NCBI RefSeq assembly: GCF_001269985.1
Contig: NZ_BBZB01000001.1
Span: 2,356,001 to 2,420,000 of the forward strand
Origin: Pseudoalteromonas sp. '520P1 No. 423'
GTDB taxonomy: Bacteria > Pseudomonadota > Gammaproteobacteria > Enterobacterales > Alteromonadaceae
Length of the DNA stretch: 64,000 nt
Reading direction: 5' to 3'
Shown: piece by piece, positions 57,900 to 64,000 of the stretch
How the letters are laid out: every line of letters starts with the position of its first letter
How positions within the stretch are numbered: the first letter of the stretch is position 1
Position numbers and translations under genes: made by a program
The notes under the pieces: model-generated
The model's database searches: none
What the model was told of the DNA's origin: nothing
Seen by the model: only the letters and a program-made list of their open reading frames with translations

Positions 57900-57933
57900 T
57901 AAAAAAAGCTTGGTTTATACTAAGCTTTTTTTA
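57900..57933 (+). terminator. terminator after the tRNA-Ser pair
   Basis: Stem of A7-GCTT and AAGC-T7 (AAAAAAAGCTT / AAGCTTTTTTT) with a TGGTTTATACT loop. Confidence 0.85.
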
Positions 57934-57958
57934 TATCTGAAATTTAAAGAATATCGTA

Positions 57959-58008
57959 TTTATAGCACAGGTAAAATTCAAGGGTTTAAATGTCTACCCT
58001 GTGCCACT
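57959..58008 (+). pseudogene. tRNA-Ser-like remnant 1
   Basis: TTTATAGCACAGGT, AATTCAAGGGTTTAAAT and TGTGCCAC, in that order, recall the variable arm, T arm and CCA end of the nearby tRNA-Ser but with many changes; no 5' half is visible. Probably a decayed copy. Confidence 0.4.
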
Positions 58009-58020
58009 ATTTACATTTAA

Positions 58021-58049
58021 GAGCCTAATCATTAGATTAGGCTTTTTTA
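58021..58049 (+). terminator. hairpin after tRNA remnant 1
   Basis: Stem AGCCTAATC (58022-58030) / GATTAGGCT followed by TTTTTTA; probably the terminator of a former tRNA unit. Confidence 0.75.
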
Positions 58050-58072
58050 TTGCCTGAAATTTAATATTGGTA

Positions 58073-58116
58073 ATGGGTTTATAGCACAGGTCGAATTCAA
58101 GGGTTTAAATCTCTAT
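58073..58116 (+). pseudogene. tRNA-Ser-like remnant 2
   Basis: ATGGGTTTATAGCACAGGTC, then AATTCAAGGGTTTAAATCTCT. It is closely related to remnant 1 and to the 3' half of the intact tRNA-Ser (ATGGGTTTATAGCCCA..., GGTTCAAATCCCT). The acceptor end is gone. Confidence 0.4.
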
Positions 58117-58177
58117 ATATTAAAACCCTTAAGTCCCTGATTAGCTGGAAGCATGCTAAATAAAATGAGGAATTATT

Positions 58178-58675
58178 TTGATTACTGAGCTTGTCACTAT
58201 TTTAGTTGGTCCACCATGTGTTGGAAAATCAACCTACCTTAAAAACATTGATTATGACTTTGTAATTTCGTCTGACGATATTGTTGATTTACTAAGCTCT
58301 CAGGCTGAAATTCAATATCATCAATTTTTTAAGTTACCAATGAATAGTAAAATAAGAAAACAACATAACCAGATATTTAACCATTTAATAGTCGAAAGTA
58401 AGAGTTTCGCTCATGTTGTTTGGGATTTAACAAATTTAACCAAGAAAGCGAGAAAGACAATATTCAAACATTACCCAGGCGCTAACTTCCAAGCCGTTGT
58501 TTTTAACTTTATAGGTCATGAAAAAGCGATACTTGAACGTAACAAGCTACGTTTTAAGCAACATGGTAAGCTAATCGATGAGCATGTTATTAAAAGTATG
58601 TTATCTATTTATGAGCCTGTAGAAAAAAATGAAGGTTTTTCTAATGTTAATGGCATTGAATTTTGTAATAATTAA
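58178..58675 (+). CDS. P-loop nucleotide kinase-like protein
   Basis: A 165-residue protein of the polynucleotide-kinase/AAA_33 type. Walker A VGPPCVGKST (about residues 10-19), SSDDI after beta-2, VVWDLTNL (Walker B-like), and a lid with ERNKLRFKQHGK. The start is TTG at 58178 with GAGG 7 nt upstream. The substrate is unknown; small proteins of this class phosphorylate nucleic acid ends or small molecules. It may be co-transcribed with the next gene. Confidence 0.8.
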   Translation: MITELVTILVGPPCVGKSTYLKNIDYDFVISSDDIVDLLSSQAEIQYHQFFKLPMNSKIRKQHNQIFNHLIVESKSFAHVVWDLTNLTKKARKTIFKHYPGANFQAVVFNFIGHEKAILERNKLRFKQHGKLIDEHVIKSMLSIYEPVEKNEGFSNVNGIEFCNN

Positions 58676-58779
58676 ACCCTCAGATGTTATTGTTTAACAA
58701 TAAACAGCTAACGTTGTATGTTTGTTTATCTAAGTTTTTGACGTATTATTTTGCTAATGTAGATCAATCAATAAAATAT

Positions 58780-59379
58780 ATGAATCAACAGGTAAACAAA
58801 TCATTAGCTATCGTTATACTCGCTGCGGGCGCTGCAACACGTTTTGGATCTGCTAAGCAGTTAGCAATTTATAAAAATAAAACGCTATTACAACAAAAAA
58901 TAGACACCTGCTGCGAGTTTAATGAATTTGATACTTATGTGGTGTTAGGTGCTGCTTATCAAGATATTATTAAATCAACTGAATTTAAAACAAGCAAAAT
59001 AATTCACAATACAGCTTGGAAATCAGGCATGGCCAGTTCAATTATCATAGCAACGCAAAAATTAGCGAAACACTATGATTCAATAATGTTCCTCGCGGCC
59101 GATCAAGTGCTTATTGAGCATTTTCAGTTAACCGAATTAATACAAAGTTGGCAAAATCAACCAACAAAATTAATAACCGCAAAATTTGATAATGAAATAA
59201 CAATACCAAGTATTTTTCCTAAGAAATATTATAAAGACTTGTTAGGGCTAGAGGGAGATAAAGGTGGTAAAAAAGTATTAATTACACATAAAGAAAATCT
59301 TATTATCATTGAAATGCCAGAAGCTAAGTTTGATATCGACCGACCAGAAGATCTAAGTAACCTATCAAGTAATCATTAA
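58780..59379 (+). CDS. MobA/MocA-like nucleotidyltransferase
   Basis: About 199 residues with the NTP-transferase signature IVILAAGAATRFGSAKQL (residues about 10-27), then SGMASSI, AADQVLIE (metal-binding Asp) and PEAKFDIDRPEDL near the end. It resembles MocA/NboR-type enzymes that add CMP or GMP to molybdopterin, or adjacent unannotated transferases. No molybdenum-enzyme gene is near. I prefer the ATG at 58780 because the frame upstream (from 58684) lacks family similarity. Confidence 0.8.
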   Translation: MNQQVNKSLAIVILAAGAATRFGSAKQLAIYKNKTLLQQKIDTCCEFNEFDTYVVLGAAYQDIIKSTEFKTSKIIHNTAWKSGMASSIIIATQKLAKHYDSIMFLAADQVLIEHFQLTELIQSWQNQPTKLITAKFDNEITIPSIFPKKYYKDLLGLEGDKGGKKVLITHKENLIIIEMPEAKFDIDRPEDLSNLSSNH

Positions 59380-59412
59380 GAATAATAAGATTTACGTCTT
59401 TATATAAAATTA

Positions 59413-59736
59413 TTAAATAAAAGAATTCATATACTTATATTTTTTTGATGTGTCTAATTTATTAAACTGTGCTAGTAAAACCATATCAATTTTTAACTTT
59501 TCCTTTAATGATACCTTTTGTAGTGCTAGGCCTAATATCTTATTAGAGCTTGATAAAAGGCATTGTGCATTTTTTAATTCGATATAAGTTGGATTGTTAC
59601 TTAATATATTATGTAAAGATGTATTGATATCAAATAATTCACTCATTTGTTCAAAAGTCAGATATTGAATTATTATATTATTTATTTGTTGTGTTTCTGT
59701 ATTTTTACTAAAAATAAGGTTGGTTTTACTCATCAT
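59413..59736 (-). CDS. hypothetical protein, third of a small gene trio
   Basis: 107 residues from the ATG at 59736 (114 if the GTG at 59757 is used). Helical, Leu/Ile/Asn-rich, with no signal peptide or known motif. It lies downstream of a short ORF and a 307-residue gene on the same strand, so the three probably form an operon. No function recognised. Confidence 0.6.
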   Translation of the reverse strand: MMSKTNLIFSKNTETQQINNIIIQYLTFEQMSELFDINTSLHNILSNNPTYIELKNAQCLLSSSNKILGLALQKVSLKEKLKIDMVLLAQFNKLDTSKKYKYMNSFI

Positions 59737-59772
59737 TACATCGCTATTTTTATACACCTACTGGCTTGATAT

Positions 59773-59862
59773 TTATCTTCCATGTATCTTTGAAATATCA
59801 CTATAAAATGTGGCCGCTTTGTTATTTAAATCTTGTACATTTGGTTCTTTTTTATAAGGCAA
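59773..59862 (-). CDS. possible 29-residue peptide gene
   Basis: TTG start with GAGG 7 nt upstream, encoding MPYKKEPNVQDLNNKAATFY and nine more residues (SDISKIHGR). It exactly fills the space between the two larger genes of the trio. The size is small, so chance cannot be excluded. Confidence 0.35.
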   Translation of the reverse strand: MPYKKEPNVQDLNNKAATFYSDISKIHGR

Positions 59863-59878
59863 GTTTTAACCTCATCTG

Positions 59879-60802
59879 TTAATAATCAAGCGACCATTCA
59901 ATTACCTCTTCGCATTCATCTACTAATGTATCTAAATACGATAAGTGCGCATTAATATCGACCATAGTTGTTTGCATTGTTTTACTCATATCTTTAATTT
60001 TATCGTTATAATGTCTAACTTCATGATAGCTCATGGCAAGATCATTTCTTGCTGATTGAATCATTCTATCAAACGAACTCGCATTAGATTGAGTCGAATC
60101 ATTAATAGAAAATTGCCTTTCTACCAACAACTGTAATTTATTCTGACGCTGATTTAGTAATGAAGAAGCGTGTTTTAATTTTTGTAAGTTTCTTTGAATT
60201 TTAGGGCCCAATTCAGCTATATCTTTGGCTTGCCATTTAGCAACTTTTCTAAGAGCTTCAGCTTGTCCTAAATCGATTGCTAAACTTGATAATTGATCAT
60301 GTCCGTATTTCTTCTTTTTACGTTCTTTTCTTGCTTTATCAACGCCGTTGGCAATTGCATTCACACTATTGGAAACTAACTTTCCATAAGGAATAAGGTT
60401 AAAAGGTAATGTAATAATTTTTAAAGGCCTTTTCTTTTGTTCCCTTACAAGATGTAATAATTTTTTCTTTATTTTGTATCCTGTGGTCCTAGTAGTCGCA
60501 TCATAAGTAGATTTAGACGTTTCCATGAAGGAGCGTTGCGTCATTTGATTGGTTTTCGCATCAAACTTTAAAGAAGATTCAAATGAATTTTCAAAATTCA
60601 TTTTTGGAATTACCCTCGCATTTATTTTTTGTGCGACAACTTGGCTAATAGAAGAAGCAAACTTTGTTTTTGCGTTTTTAAAAATCATAGTTTGTTCTAA
60701 TTTGCTAATTACTATGCTATCTAGCTCTGCACCGATTGGGTCTCCAATCACACTTGGAATAGCAGGGCCTTTTTTGAGTGTTTCTTTTATGTCTATTGGC
60801 AT
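59879..60802 (-). CDS. hypothetical helical protein
   Basis: A 307-residue protein I do not recognise. Residues 1-110 are Ser/Thr/Lys-rich and mixed. A basic patch KARKERKKKKYGHDQ sits near residue 160. Residues about 175-300 are continuous helix with heptad character (coiled coil). There is a short hydrophobic bit near 125-140 (LKIITLPFNLIPYGKLV) but no signal peptide. First gene of the trio. The coiled coil plus small partners recalls secretion-apparatus or effector-type proteins, but nothing specific supports that. Confidence 0.65.
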   Translation of the reverse strand: MPIDIKETLKKGPAIPSVIGDPIGAELDSIVISKLEQTMIFKNAKTKFASSISQVVAQKINARVIPKMNFENSFESSLKFDAKTNQMTQRSFMETSKSTYDATTRTTGYKIKKKLLHLVREQKKRPLKIITLPFNLIPYGKLVSNSVNAIANGVDKARKERKKKKYGHDQLSSLAIDLGQAEALRKVAKWQAKDIAELGPKIQRNLQKLKHASSLLNQRQNKLQLLVERQFSINDSTQSNASSFDRMIQSARNDLAMSYHEVRHYNDKIKDMSKTMQTTMVDINAHLSYLDTLVDECEEVIEWSLDY

Positions 60803-60940
60803 TATGCTTGGGCCTATATAAGTTATTAAATTAGAGGAAAATAGAAGAACGATTAGATTAAAAAATTACTAATCTTATAAAAGTTATTGGTAATTACTCC
60901 TTGTCAACCATTATATACTTTAAACAAAAAAAATAATTGC

Positions 60941-60970
60941 GTATGTAAGCGTATGTAAGCGTATGTAAGC
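60941..60970 (+). repeat. 10-bp tandem repeat, three copies
   Basis: GTATGTAAGC three times in a row, about 160 bp upstream of the GH31 gene; possibly a variable spacer or regulator-binding site. Confidence 0.85.
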
Positions 60971-61093
60971 GAGAGATGAAAAGGAGTTTAAATAGTAGAA
61001 TAAGTTTTAATTTTAAAATGTGAACGTTAGCAGAGAAAACTTATGAATACGTATTCAATACCAATTAACTTTTATTCACCATAGCCATAAGTT

Positions 61094-61130
61094 AACTTTA
61101 AATTTCATATAATAAATAGAATTTAAAGTT
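61094..61130 (+). promoter_or_regulatory. inverted repeat abutting the GH31 start codon
   Basis: AACTTTAAATT (61094-61104) and AATTTAAAGTT (61120-61130) form a perfect 11-bp stem whose right arm ends directly at the ATG. There is no Shine-Dalgarno outside it, so the hairpin could gate translation, or the palindrome could be an operator. Confidence 0.55.
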
Positions 61131-63614
61131 ATGCTCAAAACAGTTTTTATCTTTAAGTTGCCAGCGATGGTGCTTGTTTTAATCAGCATTTTAAGTTGGC
61201 AAGTTAATGCAAGAGATTATATAAGCCACCAGCTCAATGGTCAGGAATTAAATATAACCACAACTGAAGGCAAAGTAAGACTTTGGGCAATTTCAGAACA
61301 CGCTTTTGAGGTTTTATATTTTAACCAAGATAAAAAACCATTTCCTTCCTTCGCAATTGATATGCAGTCTATTAGTAAAAATAAACAAAATTTTGTAACT
61401 GTATCAAACTCATTAAATAAGCTGACATTTAAAAATGGAAATTTAACTGCTGTTATTAATAAAGTACCGTTTGATATTTCATACTTTAATAAAGATCAAT
61501 TACTTACTAGTGAGAAAAGCACTTTTAAAAACAAAAAATCAACACCTGACTTTAGGTTTACATTAACAGACACTGAAAAGTTATTAGGTACAGGTGAACG
61601 TGTACTTGGTATGGATAGACGTGGTCAACGTTTACCTTTATACAATCGGGCACATTATGGTTATACAACATATTCTGAGCAAATGAACTTTTCAATTCCT
61701 GCTGTTATATCAGATAAAAAATACCTTATTTTATTTGATAACACAGCAAATGGTTGGGTTGATACCGGAAAAACGCAAGCAAATACGCTACAGTTCGAGG
61801 CTATGGGTGGTCGAAACGCTTATTTGATTATCGCCGGAGAAACATACCCAAAACTCATTAATAATTATGTAAATATAACCGGTAAACAGCCATTACCACC
61901 GCGATGGGCTTTAGGTAATCATGCCTCGCGTTTTGGTTATAAATCTCAAGCAGAAGTCATAGACACAATTAATAAATACCAAGAAGAAGATATCCCAGTT
62001 GATTCAATTATTTTAGACCTTTATTGGTTTGGTAAAGACATTAAAGGCCATATGGGCAATTTAGATTGGGATCACAATACTTTTCCTGACCCTGAAAAAA
62101 TGATCAAAGATCTGAAGTCAAATGGAGTAAATACGGTGCTGATCACCGAGCCATTTATTTTAAAAGGGTCAAAAATGTGGCAATCAGCCGTTGGTAATGG
62201 TGTGTTAGCCATAGACGCGATAACAGGTGAAGCAAAAACATATGATTTTTATTTTGGTCATACAGCTTTAATCGATGTATTTAATAATGATGCTAAACAC
62301 TGGTTCGCATCAGTTTATAAAAGATTAGCTGATCAAGGTGTGGCAGGTGTATGGGGGGATTTAGGAGAGCCTGAAGTACACCCTGCAGATATACAACATA
62401 AATTATCAGATCATAACGATTTAATTTCTACTGGTGATGAAATCCATAATACATATGGTCATGAGTGGGCAAAACTTGTAAAAAATACTTTAACTGCACA
62501 TGCGCCAGAGCAAAGACCTTTTATGATAATGCGTTCTGGTTTTGCTGGATCACAAAAATACGGCATGATCCCTTGGACCGGTGATGTAAGTCGTTCGTGG
62601 GATGGATTAAAACCACAAGTAGAGTTATCGCTGCAAATGAGTTTACTTGGTATGGCCTATACCCATTCTGATTTAGGTGGTTTTGCCGGTGGTGAGTCAT
62701 TTGATAAAGAGATGTATATTCGTTGGTTGCAGTATGGCGTATTTCAGCCAATTTATCGTCCTCATGGGCAAGATAATATTGCCCCAGAGCCAATTTTTCA
62801 TGATGCAGAAACCAAAAATATCATACGTAAATTTATAAAGCTGCGTTATAAAATGTTGCCATATAATTATACGTTAGCTTATGAAAACGCAATCACTGGT
62901 ATGCCATTAATGCGTCCTATGTTTTTTAATGATGAAAGAAACTCAGCATTGATCGATGAAAAAGAACAATATTTTTGGGGAGATAGCTTTTTAGTAAAAC
63001 CAGTTACAGAAGCTGCTATTAATTCAATTGAAGTAGATTTACCAAAAGGAAATTGGTTTGATTATTTTAGTGATAATATATATCAAGGTAATCAAACAAT
63101 ATCTTATCCGTTAACTTTAAATACTATTCCTGTATTGGTAAAGGCAGGTTCAATTATTCCATCAGTTAAAGCAGTATCCAGCACACAATATTATTCAAGT
63201 GAAGTGTTAAAACTAGATTATTACTTTGATAAAACAATTAAATCATCTAAAGGTCATATGTATGAAGATGATGGCAATAGTGCTGATCCAATAAAAAATA
63301 AACAATTTGAATTACTAAATTTTGAAGCTAGTACGTTATTTCATACTGATCAATTGACCATAGCTTTAAGTCGAAGTGAAAAAGGCACTGGTTATAGCAC
63401 AATGCCACAGCAACGTAGTGTTGAGTTGGTGATACACAATTGGCGTAAAGATAATAATAAAGTTTTATTTAATGAAAACATGCTAAAACAGCAGGCTACA
63501 TTAAAATCACTATCACTGGTAGATGAAGGGCTTGTTTATAACGTAAACAATAATACTCTCACAATAAAAATTAAATGGGACCATACAGATTCATCAATCA
63601 CAGTTTTAAAATAA
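61131..63614 (+). CDS. secreted GH31 alpha-glucosidase
   Basis: An 827-residue glycoside hydrolase family 31 enzyme with a signal peptide (about residues 1-27, cleaved after VNA). An N-terminal beta domain runs to about 245. The TIM barrel starts PPRWALGNHASRFGY, with the nucleophile Asp in GVWGDLGEPEVHP (about residue 410) and the acid/base Asp in WTGDVSRSWDGL (about residue 483). It is followed by DLGGFAGGE and YRPHGQD, then C-terminal beta domains. It likely cleaves alpha-linked sugars in the periplasm. The neighbouring AraC-type gene may regulate it (inference). Confidence 0.93.
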   Translation: MLKTVFIFKLPAMVLVLISILSWQVNARDYISHQLNGQELNITTTEGKVRLWAISEHAFEVLYFNQDKKPFPSFAIDMQSISKNKQNFVTVSNSLNKLTFKNGNLTAVINKVPFDISYFNKDQLLTSEKSTFKNKKSTPDFRFTLTDTEKLLGTGERVLGMDRRGQRLPLYNRAHYGYTTYSEQMNFSIPAVISDKKYLILFDNTANGWVDTGKTQANTLQFEAMGGRNAYLIIAGETYPKLINNYVNITGKQPLPPRWALGNHASRFGYKSQAEVIDTINKYQEEDIPVDSIILDLYWFGKDIKGHMGNLDWDHNTFPDPEKMIKDLKSNGVNTVLITEPFILKGSKMWQSAVGNGVLAIDAITGEAKTYDFYFGHTALIDVFNNDAKHWFASVYKRLADQGVAGVWGDLGEPEVHPADIQHKLSDHNDLISTGDEIHNTYGHEWAKLVKNTLTAHAPEQRPFMIMRSGFAGSQKYGMIPWTGDVSRSWDGLKPQVELSLQMSLLGMAYTHSDLGGFAGGESFDKEMYIRWLQYGVFQPIYRPHGQDNIAPEPIFHDAETKNIIRKFIKLRYKMLPYNYTLAYENAITGMPLMRPMFFNDERNSALIDEKEQYFWGDSFLVKPVTEAAINSIEVDLPKGNWFDYFSDNIYQGNQTISYPLTLNTIPVLVKAGSIIPSVKAVSSTQYYSSEVLKLDYYFDKTIKSSKGHMYEDDGNSADPIKNKQFELLNFEASTLFHTDQLTIALSRSEKGTGYSTMPQQRSVELVIHNWRKDNNKVLFNENMLKQQATLKSLSLVDEGLVYNVNNNTLTIKIKWDHTDSSITVLK

Positions 63615-63639
63615 CGTGATTAGTATCAGTTAATAACCA

Positions 63640-63670
63640 AAAAGCAGCTATGTGAGTAGCTGCTTTTGTT
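63640..63670. terminator. bidirectional terminator between GH31 and araC-type genes
   Basis: 11-bp stem AAAAGCAGCTA (63640-63650) / TAGCTGCTTTT (63657-63667) between convergent genes. Confidence 0.85.
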
Positions 63671-63687
63671 GTTTATTAATCCAAATG

Positions 63688-64000
63688 CTATACGGCTGAT
63701 TTAGCGGATTCACTAGGGCTTAAGCCATAATATCGCGTAAACTCTCTACTAAACTGTGTCGGACTTTCATAGCCAACTTGCGCTGCGGCTTGTTTTACTT
63801 TTAAACCTTGATCTTGAAGTAATTCTCTTGCACGACTTAAACGTATTTTTTTAACGTATTGAATAGGAGATGATGCTGTGATTTGTTTAAAGTTTCGGTG
63901 AAAAGTAGATGAACTCATATTAGCCATATCTGCAAGTTGCTCTACATCTAAACGACTATTAAAGTTATTATGTAGGTGTTTTAGAATACGTTCCATTTTA
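63688..64000 (-). CDS. AraC-family transcriptional regulator, C-terminal part (partial)
   Basis: The visible 103 codons are the double helix-turn-helix domain: LDVEQLADMANMSSSTFHRNFKQ, then KVKQAAAQVGYESPTQFSREFTRYYGLSPSE. The frame stays open to the window edge (the codon before the Met at 63996 is Lys), so an N-terminal sensing domain most likely lies outside. Possibly controls the adjacent GH31 gene. Confidence 0.92.
   Translation of the reverse strand, partial: KMERILKHLHNNFNSRLDVEQLADMANMSSSTFHRNFKQITASSPIQYVKKIRLSRARELLQDQGLKVKQAAAQVGYESPTQFSREFTRYYGLSPSESAKSAV

Larger units (their letters stand above)
60803..61130. other. promoter region between the trio and the GH31 gene
   Basis: Divergent promoter region. 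It contains three copies of GTATGTAAGC (60941-60970) and a 11-bp inverted repeat touching the GH31 start codon. No gene is seen. Confidence 0.6.

Overview
The window is about 64 kb of low-GC chromosome from a marine-type gammaproteobacterium, most likely in or near the Alteromonadales. I infer this from gene order (aroA-cmk-rpsA-ihfB-lapA-lapB-pyrF; ald/lrp-ftsK-lolA-rarA-crcB-serS; tusDCBE), from close resemblance of the conserved proteins to E. coli versions, and from small REP-like intergenic repeats. I could not run any database search.

Layout. 1-8.5 kb: housekeeping genes (end of aroA, cmk, rpsA, ihfB, lapA/lapB, pyrF), then an S1-domain CvfB-like protein and a DEAD-box helicase. 8.7-13.6 kb: asnB, a secreted FG-GAP repeat protein and an MFS transporter. 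13.7-16.4 kb: a nitric-oxide response operon (small membrane protein, nnrS, hmp). 17.2-18.9 kb: a LysR regulator divergent from a cytochrome b561 gene and the first 39 codons of a yceI gene.

18.865-42.219 kb: a foreign island inserted cleanly inside yceI. The rest of yceI resumes at 42.220 kb, and the two pieces join to a normal-length YceI protein with no codon lost. The island carries an IS3-family element abutting a 5'-truncated PD-(D/E)XK (DUF2357/McrC-like) nuclease, an orphan MbcA/Xre-type antitoxin-like protein, and an orphan HipB-like repressor with two palindromic operators. Next comes a four-gene operon (24.8-33.3 kb): a NYN ribonuclease with a LOTUS/OST-HTH-like tail, two proteins I do not recognise, and a 1731-residue protein joining a Lon-type serine protease domain, an nSTAND1-type NTPase, one membrane segment and a large probably periplasmic beta-propeller. 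This is the best candidate for an undescribed (probably anti-phage) system. A long inverted repeat, possibly a structured RNA, sits just upstream. It is followed by a secreted 2114-residue protein with eight 122-residue repeats, most nearly identical, and a C-terminal HNH/AHH nuclease domain, paired with a lipoprotein. A decayed tyrosine-recombinase-like fragment lies near the right end. A pair of about 34-bp direct repeats, resembling IS66-type ends, brackets the 17 kb holding the STAND operon and the toxin.

42.7-55.5 kb: core genes again (pssA, ald/lrp, ftsK, lolA, rarA, crcB, serS, tusDCBE, a Bax-inhibitor-family membrane protein). 55.9-57.4 kb: a chemoreceptor pseudogene with a frameshift, in-frame stops and apparent loss of its signalling tip. 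57.6-58.1 kb: two nearly identical tRNA-Ser(UGA) genes followed by two decayed tRNA-like copies. 58.2-60.8 kb: a P-loop kinase, a MobA/MocA-like nucleotidyltransferase and three small or unknown minus-strand genes. 61.1-64 kb: a secreted GH31 alpha-glucosidase convergent with the end of an AraC-family regulator that runs off the window.
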